The notes beneath the pieces are model-generated. The model saw nothing but the letters and a program-made list of their open reading frames with translations. It made no database searches and had not been told where the DNA came from. A stretch of DNA of 47,793 nucleotides, taken from the NCBI GenBank assembly GCA_020831765.1, contig JAFIFY010000011.1, positions 1 through 47,793 of the forward strand. The letters run 5' to 3'. This DNA is from Phycisphaeraceae bacterium (GTDB lineage: Bacteria; Planctomycetota; Phycisphaerae; Phycisphaerales; Phycisphaeraceae). The translations under genes were made by a program, and so were the position numbers. This document shows positions 8,533 to 17,212 of this stretch, in pieces. Positions within the stretch are counted from its first letter, which is position 1. Each line of letters begins with the position of its first letter.

Positions 8533-10854
8533 ATGGGACAGGTTCACAAAGTCGAAATGGAACTGGGCGGCCGCACACTGACGATCGAGACCGGTCGGGT
8601 CGCCCGGCAAGCCGAGGGTTCGGTCACCGTCCAGCACGGTGAGACGATCGTGCTGGGGACGGTCTGCAGCGCCGATCCGCGTGAGGGCATCGATTTCTTT
8701 CCCCTGACGGTGGATTACCGCGAGAGGATTTCGGCCGCGGGTAAGTTCCCCGGCGGTTTCCGCAAGCGGGAAGGCGCGCCCAACCAGAAGGAAATTCTCA
8801 CCATGCGGAACATCGACCGCCCCCTGCGGCCGCTGTTTCCCAAGCATTATTTCGATGAAGTACAGATTCAGTGCTGGGTCCTGGCCGCCGACGGTCAGAA
8901 TGAGCCGGATGTGCTGGCCGGCATCGCCGCCAGCGCAGCCCTGGCCCTGAGCGGCGTGCCCTTCCAAGGACCGGTGGGCAATGTCCGCATCGGCCGCATC
9001 GAAGGCAACTTCGTCAGCATGCCGACCGTCTCGCAGATGGAGTTCAGCGATCTTGACCTCTTGCTATGCGGCCACAAGGACGGGCTGAACATGATCGAGG
9101 TCGGCGCGACCGAGATTCCCGAAGATGCGATGCTCCAGGCCATCGAATACGGCTACGGCGAGGTCAAGCGAATCGTTGAACTGATCGGCCAGCTCGCCCA
9201 GGCGGCCGGTAAGCCGAAGAACGATCACTCAACCCCTCCGGCCGATGACATCGTCGAGCTGGTTCGCAGCCGGCTCAGCGAGCCGCTTCGCGCCGCCAAG
9301 ACCGTCGATGGCGACAAAGCCACGCGCGCCGAAGCGGTCAAGAACACCATCAGCCAGTTCATCGAAGAAAACTTCCCCGCGCCGGCGGACAGCGCCGGTG
9401 TCGGCGAGTTTGCCAGCTACAAGAGCCGGGTCAGCCAGGCCAAGGTCGCCATCCATGACCTTGAAGAGGAAATCACCCGCCAGATCATCCGCTCGGGCAA
9501 GCGCACCGACGGGCGGGGCTTCGGCGATCTGCGTTCGATCGAATGCGTCCCCGGCTTCCTGCCCCGCGTTCATGGATCGGCACTCTTCACGCGCGGCGAA
9601 ACCCAGGCGCTGGTCACCGCGACGCTGGGCACCAACAAGGATGAGCAGATCGTCGATGGGTTGGGCGAGGAATACTCCGAAAAGTTCTACCTGCACTACA
9701 ACTTCCCACCGTTCTCCGTCGGTGAGGTCAAGCGCATCACCGGCCCGGGCCGCCGCGAAATCGGCCACGGCAAGCTGGCTGAACGCGCCCTGATCCCCAT
9801 CCTTCCCCCGGTGGAAGAGTTCCCCTATACCGTCCGCCTGGTCAGTGACATTCTTGAATCCAACGGCTCGAGCTCGATGGCCAGCGCCTGCGGTGGAACG
9901 TTAGCGCTGATGGATGCCGGTGTGCCCATCAAGGCTCCGGTCGCCGGCATCTCCATCGGCATGATCCAGGCCGATGAGCCGGGACAGGAGGATATTTACC
10001 TCACCGACATCCAGGGCGAAGAAGATCACTTCGGCGATATGGATTTCAAGGTGACCGGCACCACCGAAGGCATCACGGCCATTCAGCTTGACCTGAAGAT
10101 TCGCGGGCTGAATCTCGGGCAGATCGCCCGCGCGCTTGAAGAAGCCAAGGCCGCGCGGCTCAAGATCATCGACATGATCAAGGAAGCGATCCCGGCCCAT
10201 CGGCCCGAGCTTTCCAAGCATGCCCCGCGCATGCTCTCCACACGCATCCACCCGGACAAGATCGGCAAGCTGATCGGCCCCGGCGGCAAGATGATCCGCG
10301 CCATGGAAGCCCTCACCGGCGCCAAGATCGAGATCGAGGACGACGGCACGGTCTACGTCTCGGCCGTCGGTGCCGGCAAGGCGGAGCGCGCTCTGGAAGA
10401 GATCGAGAAGCTCTGCGCTGAAGTTCGTGAAGGCGCGATCTACGATGGCACGGTCTCTTCGATCAAGGATTTCGGCGCGTTCGTCGAGGTCATTCCCGGC
10501 CAGGACGGCCTGCTGCACATCTCCGAGCTCAAGGACGGTTACGTCGAGAAGGTTTCGGATGTGCTCAAGGTCGGCGACCCGGTCCGCGTCAAGGTCATCT
10601 TGATCGACGAGCAGGGCCGCGTGAAGCTCAGCCGCAAGCAGGCCCTGGCCGAGGAAGGGATCGAAGACCCGATCCCTGATTCACCTCGCCCGGTTGGCGC
10701 CGGCAACGGCGGCGGAGATGGACGATCCGGAAGCGGCGGCTATCGCCAGGGCGGGGGCGGCGGAGGTGGCGGCGGCCGAGGCCGAGGCGGCGGTGGTGGT
10801 GGCGGTCGGGGCCGAGGTGGCGGCGGTGGCGGTGGCGGCGGCGATCGCTCGTGA
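8533..10854 (+). CDS. pnp: Polynucleotide phosphorylase with Gly/Arg-rich tail
   Basis: PNPase degrades RNA 3' to 5' by phosphorolysis, releasing nucleoside diphosphates, usually as a trimer and often in the degradosome. The ATG at 8533 is chosen because AAGAGG at 8517-8522 is 10 bases upstream; the ATG at 8524 would leave only one base. The 773-aa product has the full domain order: first RNase PH domain (from residue about 5), helical linker, second RNase PH domain with the catalytic TDIQGEEDHFGDMDFKVTGT block, a KH domain (IHPDKIGKLIGPGGKMIRAM), and an S1 domain (YDGTVSSIKDFGAFVEVIPG, then DGLLHISELKDGYVEKV). Past S1 is a roughly 55-residue tail of Gly runs broken by Arg and Ser, resembling RGG-type RNA-binding tails. 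This tail is unusual for PNPase. A strong terminator follows. Confidence 0.98.
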   Translation: MGQVHKVEMELGGRTLTIETGRVARQAEGSVTVQHGETIVLGTVCSADPREGIDFFPLTVDYRERISAAGKFPGGFRKREGAPNQKEILTMRNIDRPLRPLFPKHYFDEVQIQCWVLAADGQNEPDVLAGIAASAALALSGVPFQGPVGNVRIGRIEGNFVSMPTVSQMEFSDLDLLLCGHKDGLNMIEVGATEIPEDAMLQAIEYGYGEVKRIVELIGQLAQAAGKPKNDHSTPPADDIVELVRSRLSEPLRAAKTVDGDKATRAEAVKNTISQFIEENFPAPADSAGVGEFASYKSRVSQAKVAIHDLEEEITRQIIRSGKRTDGRGFGDLRSIECVPGFLPRVHGSALFTRGETQALVTATLGTNKDEQIVDGLGEEYSEKFYLHYNFPPFSVGEVKRITGPGRREIGHGKLAERALIPILPPVEEFPYTVRLVSDILESNGSSSMASACGGTLALMDAGVPIKAPVAGISIGMIQADEPGQEDIYLTDIQGEEDHFGDMDFKVTGTTEGITAIQLDLKIRGLNLGQIARALEEAKAARLKIIDMIKEAIPAHRPELSKHAPRMLSTRIHPDKIGKLIGPGGKMIRAMEALTGAKIEIEDDGTVYVSAVGAGKAERALEEIEKLCAEVREGAIYDGTVSSIKDFGAFVEVIPGQDGLLHISELKDGYVEKVSDVLKVGDPVRVKVILIDEQGRVKLSRKQALAEEGIEDPIPDSPRPVGAGNGGGDGRSGSGGYRQGGGGGGGGGRGRGGGGGGGRGRGGGGGGGGGDRS
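10754..10850 (+). repeat. GGC-rich simple repeat coding the PNPase tail
   Basis: About 100 bases consist almost only of GGC, GGT and CGG/CGA triplets, coding Gly runs separated by RGR units. Such tracts are prone to slippage in units of three, so tail length may vary between strains and may also be misassembled. Confidence 0.7.
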
Positions 10855-10891
10855 CCATCCAGGCTTCGGCCGACAGAGTCTGATATACACC

Positions 10892-10922
10892 AAAAGGGCT
10901 TCCCACTGTGGAAGCCCTTTTT
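10892..10922. terminator. Bidirectional Rho-independent terminator
   Basis: GGGCTTCC (10896-10903) pairs with GGAAGCCC (10910-10917) around a 6-base loop. The stem is flanked by AAAA on the left and TTTTT on the right, so it works as a terminator in both directions. It sits between the convergent pnp and rhomboid genes. Confidence 0.92.
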
Positions 10923-10979
10923 CATGGTACTCCTCACCGATTCTGACCGAGGAGCCCCCGTCGAGCCCGGTTCGCCCAC

Positions 10980-11849
10980 TCACCCGCCATCGCGATCGCT
11001 TCGATTTTCCGATGCGCGGCGGAGGGTTCGCTGTTCGTTCCGAGTCAGGCTCTGCAGGCCCTGATCCTTGACCTTGGCCAGAATGCGATCCACTTCCTTT
11101 TCCAGCTCCTCGCGCTCGCGTCGTTTGCGGGCCTGATCGACCATCCGGCGTCGCTCGTTCGCTTCCTCGCCGAAATACCGGTCCACGAAATCCAGCGCCC
11201 AGGGCCGCCGCACCAGTAGAAACCCGAGCAACGCCCCACCCAGATGCGCCGCTTCACCACCGGCATTGTCACCACCCGCGGCGATCGTCAGGAACGCCAC
11301 GGCCATCAGAATAATCGCCAGCGTCCGCATCTTCAGGGGAATGGGCGGAAACAGCAGCATCACTTTCTGATGCGGCGCGATCACCGCCGCGCCGGCGAAG
11401 ATGCCGAAGATGCTGCCCGACGCCCCCACCAACGGCGTCGCGGCGGCGATCCCCAGCAGGTCCGGAACCAGGAAGAAAAGCACCGAGAAAAACCACGCTC
11501 CACTGACACCGCAAAGCAGGTAGAACGCCAGGAACCGGCGACTGCCCCACCACTGCTCCAGGATCGGGCCGAAGAAATAGAGCCCGATCATGTTCACCAG
11601 CAGGTGCAGCATGTTGGCATGCAGGAACTGATAACTGAACCAACGCCAGAACTGGAAATGAGTCAGGGCCGTCTCGATGCTGAAGTACCCGAGAGCCAAG
11701 GGAACGCCCCCGGTGATGTAGCTGAGGAAATGGACGCCTGCATTGATCACAAGCAGCCACCGCACCACGGACATGCCCTGCAGGCCCGCGCCCATCCGAT
11801 ATTCGCCCCCGGCTTGTCCCCGGCCGTAATCGCGGTCTTCCCAGCCCAT
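10980..11849 (-). CDS. Rhomboid family intramembrane serine protease
   Basis: Rhomboids cut transmembrane segments of substrate proteins inside the membrane. The 289-aa protein shows the catalytic set: HxxxN in the second helix region (His82, Asn86 in LHLLVNMIG), the nucleophile Ser144 in GASGSIFG, and His202 in EAAHLGG, which forms the dyad with Ser144. The WWGSRRF segment corresponds to the L1-loop region. About six membrane helices lie between residues 28 and 215. A long charged cytosolic tail follows (residues about 215-289), rich in Arg and Glu and probably helical. The start lies one base after the NUDIX stop (TGA-T-ATG), so the two are probably translated in a coupled way. The substrate is unknown. 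Confidence 0.92.
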   Translation of the reverse strand: MGWEDRDYGRGQAGGEYRMGAGLQGMSVVRWLLVINAGVHFLSYITGGVPLALGYFSIETALTHFQFWRWFSYQFLHANMLHLLVNMIGLYFFGPILEQWWGSRRFLAFYLLCGVSGAWFFSVLFFLVPDLLGIAAATPLVGASGSIFGIFAGAAVIAPHQKVMLLFPPIPLKMRTLAIILMAVAFLTIAAGGDNAGGEAAHLGGALLGFLLVRRPWALDFVDRYFGEEANERRRMVDQARKRREREELEKEVDRILAKVKDQGLQSLTRNEQRTLRRASENRSDRDGG

Positions 11850-11850
11850 A

Positions 11851-12444
11851 TCAGTCGGCCCCCATCATGCGTCGCCGTCGATCGGCATCCAGCAGCACCG
11901 CCAGCGTCTTGGCATCAACAATCCGTCGTTGATCAATCATCCGCATCACCTCGGCAAAGGGCAGCGGATGCACCGTGATCCGCTCGGTCGCTTCGAGTCT
12001 CTGGCCCTCGTGCTCCAGATCATAAGCCGCAAAGCAGTGCAGCAGTTCGGTGCAGAAACCCGGGGCACTGTAAATGGACATGATCGACTCAATCCGCCCC
12101 GCCCGATAGCCGGTTTCCTCAAGAAGCTCCCGGGCCGCGCAACCTTCGGGCGTTTCCGGCGCGGGCTCCAGCGTCCCGGCGGGAAGCTCCCATAACGGCT
12201 GATCGATGGCAAACCGGTGGTTGCGAATCAGGACCACCGTCCGATCATCCAGCCATGGCAGAATCACCACCGCCCCCGGATGCACGACCACCTCCCGCTG
12301 CCGGTACCCGCCGTCCCGCCGCTCGACTCGTCCCCGCACAACGCGAAATTTCTCCCCTTCGACCACACTGGGCAGCCCCCGCCACCGGGCATTGGGGTCG
12401 AGATGCGCTGCCGAATCTGTCTGAGGCGGGCCATCGGTCATCAT
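11851..12444 (-). CDS. NUDIX hydrolase, ADP-ribose pyrophosphatase-like
   Basis: NUDIX enzymes hydrolyse nucleoside diphosphates linked to another group. The arrangement WELPAGTLEP upstream of the box is typical of ADP-ribose/sugar-nucleotide pyrophosphatases. The box reads GTLEPAPETPEGCAARELL followed by EETGY; the RE...EE metal-binding glutamates are intact, but there are six rather than five residues between the first Gly and Glu. The ATG at 12444 (197 aa) is preferred because GGGGAGAA lies 6 bases upstream. A GTG at 12495 would add 17 residues and has no clear site. The 3' end supplies the G-rich region just before the rhomboid start, and the two genes form a tight pair. No membrane segments or signal peptide are seen. 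Confidence 0.9.
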   Translation of the reverse strand: MMTDGPPQTDSAAHLDPNARWRGLPSVVEGEKFRVVRGRVERRDGGYRQREVVVHPGAVVILPWLDDRTVVLIRNHRFAIDQPLWELPAGTLEPAPETPEGCAARELLEETGYRAGRIESIMSIYSAPGFCTELLHCFAAYDLEHEGQRLEATERITVHPLPFAEVMRMIDQRRIVDAKTLAVLLDADRRRRMMGAD

Positions 12445-12714
12445 CGCCCATTCTCCCCGATTCGCCACCACCTCGCACGGGGCATGATCGCCCACGTCGG
12501 CCGGACTTGCCCCGGCGGGGCACGTTGCTCAGAAGGTGCCACAAATGCCGGGCCGACGGCCGCGCTCGGGCACGTCGCATTCCCTGCCACCGGACAGCAT
12601 CCTGCATCACCAGGATTGCACGGACGATGATCGCTCCGTACGGTGGTGGACCTTGTGGCCATCCCCGCATATGAAAACGCCGATTCCTGAACCAGCATCA
12701 AGCAAGGCGCGAAC

Positions 12715-13752
12715 ATGGCTCTGAACCCATCCAACCCGCTGCCGCGTTGGCGCGGATTCAACGTGCAGGAGATGTTCCGTCGTCGGGAGGAAGTTCAGCC
12801 CGACTCCATCACACCGGGAAGCAGCCTGGACTTTCGCGCCGAGGATATCCAATCGATTGGAGACTGGGGATTCGACTTCATTCGCGTCCCTGCGGACTAT
12901 CGGCTGTTCTGGGCTGGAGGACAAGCTTGGGAAACGGAATCACTCTGCCAGGTGACCCTGGCTCGGATCGAGCGGCTGATGCGACTGGCCGAGCCCTGGG
13001 GCATCCACATCTCACTCAACTTTCACCGTGCCCCGGGATACACGGTCGCCAAGCCACGTGAAGAAAGGAATCTGTGGCGTGATCCCGAGGCTGAAACAGC
13101 CTTCGCACGCCTTTGGGGACAACTGGCCGATTACTTCAAGGGTGTCCCATCAAGGCGACTGAGCTTTGACCTTGTCAACGAACCCGGACACATCAACGAA
13201 AACTTCACACGCCAGGATCATGAACGGGTTATCCGCGGGGCGGTCGCCGCCATCCGCCGTTCTGATCCTCACCGACTGATCATCGCCGACGGCGTGGGCT
13301 TCGGCAATGAGCCGTTGCCGGAGCTGATCGATCTGGGCATCGGCCAGAGTTGCCGCGGCTACTGGCCGATCACGGTCAGCCATTACAAGGCGAGCTGGAT
13401 CGACTATGACTTTCCTACGCCGCCATGTTGGCCGGGCGGAGACCATTTCGGCCGGCCAATGTTTCGTGAAGACCTCGAAGAACATTACGACCGTTGGGCG
13501 GCACTCTTTGCTGATCAGGTCGGCGTCCACTGTGGTGAATGCGGCTTCTTCAATCAAACTCCGCATGACATCGGGCTGGCGTGGTTCGGCGATGTTCTGG
13601 AGGTTCTCAAGGCGCGAAACATCGGCTTCGCACTCTGGCAATTGCGCGGCTCGTTCGGCATTCTTGAATCCGGCAGAAACGATGTGGCCTATGTCGATCA
13701 TCACGGCCAACGACTTGACCAGCGGTTTCTGGATTTGCTCAGAAGCCATTGA
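12715..13752 (+). CDS. Glycoside hydrolase family 5-like (cellulase-type) enzyme
   Basis: The 345-aa protein is a single (beta/alpha)8 barrel of the clan A type. The acid/base Glu156 is in the signature FDLVNEPGH and the likely nucleophile Glu275 is in GVHCGECGFFN. FDFIRVPADYRLF and HISLNFHRAPGY correspond to strands 2 and 3 of GH5 enzymes, and HY (223-224) and W (near 313, in FALWQLRG) line the active site. It begins MALNPSNPLPRWRGFNVQEM with no signal peptide, so it is probably cytoplasmic and would act on short imported oligosaccharides or glycosides rather than on polymers. The exact substrate (beta-glucan, mannan or other) cannot be read. It is read away from the NUDIX gene, 270 bases upstream. 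Confidence 0.88.
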   Translation: MALNPSNPLPRWRGFNVQEMFRRREEVQPDSITPGSSLDFRAEDIQSIGDWGFDFIRVPADYRLFWAGGQAWETESLCQVTLARIERLMRLAEPWGIHISLNFHRAPGYTVAKPREERNLWRDPEAETAFARLWGQLADYFKGVPSRRLSFDLVNEPGHINENFTRQDHERVIRGAVAAIRRSDPHRLIIADGVGFGNEPLPELIDLGIGQSCRGYWPITVSHYKASWIDYDFPTPPCWPGGDHFGRPMFREDLEEHYDRWAALFADQVGVHCGECGFFNQTPHDIGLAWFGDVLEVLKARNIGFALWQLRGSFGILESGRNDVAYVDHHGQRLDQRFLDLLRSH

Positions 13753-14057
13753 CGATACGATGCTTGCGACCGCCGGTATAGCCCACGGGTGTTGCCGGGA
13801 CCGTTTGGTCGTTGGCATCGGATTCTTCCGTGATTAAGCCGGCAGGCACCTTTGTTCTTCCACATTGTCGCGCGGCCATGTTTCTGCCCCCTGAACAGAA
13901 GCTTCATGGGTTCCCGGATTTCTGGCTGTGACCAACCCGGCAATAATGTCGGCCTGTCGCCCGTCTTGACAGAGTTGAACTCGTCGCCGACGCCGGTATT
14001 ACCGCGGCGATCGAGGCTCAGTGCCCGCCATACTCGTCGAAATAGGAAGCCTGGACC
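13753..14057. other. Intergenic region before the heparinase-like gene
   Basis: No gene or terminator is convincing in these 305 bases. The only feature I can support is the promoter-like pair listed separately at 13975-14002. Confidence 0.5.
13975..14002 (+). promoter_or_regulatory. Candidate promoter of the heparinase-like gene
   Basis: TTGAAC (13975-13980) and TATTAC (13997-14002) are separated by 16 bases, 55 bases upstream of the start codon at 14058. An overlapping TTGACA at 13967-13972 has no -10 at proper spacing. Confidence 0.4.
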
Positions 14058-17015
14058 ATGTTCAGACGCACCCTGCCATTCTTTCTGATCGTCCTTATCT
14101 CCGCCCTCCTCGTTCCCGGCCAGGCACATGCCCAGGCTCAGCGGCCGTTGGAGGCCGGCCATGTTGTCCTCCGGCTCATCGATGCCGGCCTGCCCCATGG
14201 TCAGGATCATGATGCCCGCGCTGATCTGGATTTCGAGTTCGAGTTGGATGCCGACGGCAACTGGGCGTCTGAAGTCTGGGCCTACGGGATGAACTACGCC
14301 CGCGAGGGACATTTCTATCGCTCGCTGGGCAAGATGGATAACCACGGTCAGTTGCTCAGCCACCGCCGCGACGACGATACGACACATCTTGATGTGGCCA
14401 TCACCTTCATGGGACACCCGCATATCGGCCAGGGAATGATCCCCCACCGCTGGGGTCGGTATCACATTCAGGTCCAGCGCGAGGGCGATCAATACTCCGG
14501 CACGTACACCGGCCTGTTCAACGGCTGGCCGGTGCGCGGCAAGGTCGAGGGGCGAATCCAGCCACCAATGGTAAAGAATCTCGCGGATGTGCCGGCGCTG
14601 GATCCGGGCGAGCACCCTCGACTGATCTTCCGCCGACATCACCTTGAAACCATTCGCGATCGCGCCCGCAACACGCCCGAAGGCCGGGCCATGCTCCAGC
14701 GTCTGCGCGAGCGCCTTGAGGGCGACCGGCACTGGGGCAATCCACGAATCCCGCCGCGCTTCGCCGCTGGGTATGGCGTGCTCTACCAGATCACGGGCGA
14801 GCGGGAAGCCGCCGACGAGGCGCGGGATATCGTCGCCCAGATCATCGCCGGCCGGGGCCAGCATGGCCGTATGCTGCAACGCGCCCCCCGTGTGATGGGC
14901 ACTGCGCTGGCTTATGACCTCTGCTACGAGGTGTGGGATGAGGATTTCCGTATTCAGGTGGCCACCTGGCTTGAGCAGGCGGCGTGGGATGTGCTGAATA
15001 TGGGGGGTGGCGGCGGCCTTAATGATCATGAACACAGCAATTGGATGGGCATCGCCTTCAGCGGCGCCGGGGTCGCCGCACTGGCCATTCTCGGCGACCG
15101 GGTCGATTTTCCCGGCCCACCGGCGGCGCCGCCACATCTGAGGCTAAGCCCCCCTGACGACTACAAGCCGGGCCGCGATGTCCCCATCGCCGATCTTCAA
15201 TCCGGCGTCATGCCGCGCACCTGGCTCATGGTCGGTCCGTTCGACACCGCCTCGGGCGACGATTTTCTTGCGCCCATCGGTGGCCGCGCCGCGGCACGAC
15301 CCCAGCGCGGCCAACAGGTCGAGTCCGGCGATGTCACACGCCGTTGGGAGCTGACCACGGAATTCGAAAACGATTCACTCTGGCAGCATGACCACTTCAC
15401 CGGTCCGCAACCGGCCCTGGACCTGCTGGTTCCGATCAAGCGTGCCTACCACTCAACCAGCTACTACCACCTGGCCCTGCGCGCCCAGCGGGCCGGATGG
15501 TATCGCTTCCTGGCCGATACCCAGGCCGGCGGCGAAGGCGCTGTCGCATTCATCGACGGCCATCGTCTGCAACATGGAGATGTGCTGCGTCTTGAGCCAG
15601 GTGTATATCCCCTGACGATCGAGATCAGCGTCGGCTCAACGGAGCCATGGGGCCGCATTCTCATGCAGCCTCGCTTCGAAACGATCAGCAACGCCGAAGC
15701 CGAGGGCCTGCTGGCCATCGCCCAGGCCCGGTATCAGCGCGTTCTTTCTCAATGGCAGCGTGACCATGAGGCATGGATCAACAGCGGCAAGCGATCCATC
15801 CGGGCAGCGCACCTTTTTGATCGGGCACAACGCGGCATGATCCGTCACCTGCACGCTTCGGCGGGTGACCGGGGCTTCTACATCGAGGGTGAGGGTTACT
15901 TGCGCTTCACCATGACCGTGGGCATGCTGCCTTTCCTCCATGCCCAGCGCATCGCGCTGGGGCAGGTTTTCACTGAAGCATCGGGCCAGGTTTGGCTTCT
16001 GACGCTGCCGCTGATCACCGGCATCGGACCCGGCGGCGAGCGGCCGGCGTATGGTCCGGCCGGATGGGGCAACATCAATCAGCAGGAAGAACGCAGCGGA
16101 GCATTCGCCATGGGGCTGAGCAACGTGCCCGCCGAATATCTGCCCGCCGCGCGTTGGTGGTTCGATCGCGTCTTCGGGGTTGAAGGCGGCAACGGCACGT
16201 TCAACATCCACCTGCCCGATCAGGCGGGCTACGCGCTGATGAACTACCCCTTCGATGTCCAGCCGAAGAATCCTGGCCAGGTGTTGCCCCGGGCAGTCCA
16301 TGACCGCCATCACGGGTATTTCGCATTCCGGAAGGAGTGGGGCCAAACCGAACAGGGCCACGCCTCACCCAACGATCTGCTGGCGGTCTTCTACGCCCGC
16401 GCGGCGGTTCGGCGATATGTCCACCAGGCGTCCCGAAGCCCCAACATCCGGATCGTCGGCTTTGGTCACCGCTTCGCCGACATCGACCGCGTCGCGGTCC
16501 GTGAGAACATCGACGGCTGGCTTTATGGTGAAGTGACTCACGCCCAGCTCGATCCGGAAACCGGCAATGGAAGCGTGACCGCCGATATCAGCCGCCAATA
16601 CCAGGCTGATCAGCGCGACGAAGGTGTTAGCGCCCTTCGAGCCTTCGCCGTCGATTACAGCGGCCGGTCCGGCGCGGCGGGGCTTTATGCGGTCGTGGAC
16701 ATCGTCGAGGGCCTAAGTGGGCACACGTGGACCATGGCCACCGGTGCCCGGCCGGAAGTCGATGGCAATCGATTTACCGTTCAGCGTGGCAACGGGCGAC
16801 TCAGTGGCATCGTCATCACGCCGGGCGAAGCCCGGATCACCGCGGATCGAGCCGCGCTGCGCATCACCGGGGACGGGCGGTTCTTCGTCGTGATGACGCT
16901 GGACGAAGGCGACAGCGATGCGGAGATGACAGTCACCGGTGAAGGCCTGGATTCGCGAGTCCGCGTCGGCCAGCGAACCGTGCGGTTCGACGGCCGGACG
17001 ATCGTGATCGACTGA
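14058..17015 (+). CDS. Secreted heparinase II/III-like protein, putative polysaccharide lyase
   Basis: The start at 14058 has AGGAAG 8 bases upstream and gives a clear signal peptide (MFRRTLPFFLIVLISALLVP, cleavage near AHA-QAQ). At 985 aa it is larger than usual lyases. Residues about 30-175 form an extra beta-rich domain (FEFELDADGNWASEVWAYGM). About 180-340 and 570-740 look like an alpha/alpha barrel of the heparinase/alginate-lyase type: HPRLIFRRHHLETIRDRARN is the usual entry helix, and GGGGGLNDHEHSNWMGIAF resembles the substrate-cleft segment with its Asn-His residues. Between them lies an inserted PA14- or carbohydrate-binding-like module (YHLALRAQRAGWYRFLADTQ). The C-terminal third is beta-rich, as in the family. 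Polyuronate or glycosaminoglycan-like substrates are inferred, not shown. The XylR-type regulator converges on it. Confidence 0.8.
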   Translation: MFRRTLPFFLIVLISALLVPGQAHAQAQRPLEAGHVVLRLIDAGLPHGQDHDARADLDFEFELDADGNWASEVWAYGMNYAREGHFYRSLGKMDNHGQLLSHRRDDDTTHLDVAITFMGHPHIGQGMIPHRWGRYHIQVQREGDQYSGTYTGLFNGWPVRGKVEGRIQPPMVKNLADVPALDPGEHPRLIFRRHHLETIRDRARNTPEGRAMLQRLRERLEGDRHWGNPRIPPRFAAGYGVLYQITGEREAADEARDIVAQIIAGRGQHGRMLQRAPRVMGTALAYDLCYEVWDEDFRIQVATWLEQAAWDVLNMGGGGGLNDHEHSNWMGIAFSGAGVAALAILGDRVDFPGPPAAPPHLRLSPPDDYKPGRDVPIADLQSGVMPRTWLMVGPFDTASGDDFLAPIGGRAAARPQRGQQVESGDVTRRWELTTEFENDSLWQHDHFTGPQPALDLLVPIKRAYHSTSYYHLALRAQRAGWYRFLADTQAGGEGAVAFIDGHRLQHGDVLRLEPGVYPLTIEISVGSTEPWGRILMQPRFETISNAEAEGLLAIAQARYQRVLSQWQRDHEAWINSGKRSIRAAHLFDRAQRGMIRHLHASAGDRGFYIEGEGYLRFTMTVGMLPFLHAQRIALGQVFTEASGQVWLLTLPLITGIGPGGERPAYGPAGWGNINQQEERSGAFAMGLSNVPAEYLPAARWWFDRVFGVEGGNGTFNIHLPDQAGYALMNYPFDVQPKNPGQVLPRAVHDRHHGYFAFRKEWGQTEQGHASPNDLLAVFYARAAVRRYVHQASRSPNIRIVGFGHRFADIDRVAVRENIDGWLYGEVTHAQLDPETGNGSVTADISRQYQADQRDEGVSALRAFAVDYSGRSGAAGLYAVVDIVEGLSGHTWTMATGARPEVDGNRFTVQRGNGRLSGIVITPGEARITADRAALRITGDGRFFVVMTLDEGDSDAEMTVTGEGLDSRVRVGQRTVRFDGRTIVID

Positions 17016-17212
17016 TCGGGCAATCCCAGACAATGGCGTGCCCCGTGATCACGACACCGACGGGTCTAACGGTGCAGATGCACAGGCGATCGAGCCAGTC
17101 TCTTGGGGCCTTGGCACCGCGCTCCACCAATACCCCGCGCCCGTTCAGACCGGGGAAGATCGCATCAATTCTGGCCGAACACCCAACCCACGTGTGCGGG
17201 CTTCCGACCTCT

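Noticed and set aside
13701-15137. Long leftward open frame antisense to the heparinase-like gene
   Set aside because: It has no ribosome-binding site or recognisable family and exactly overlaps a well-supported gene; long antisense frames are common in GC-rich DNA.
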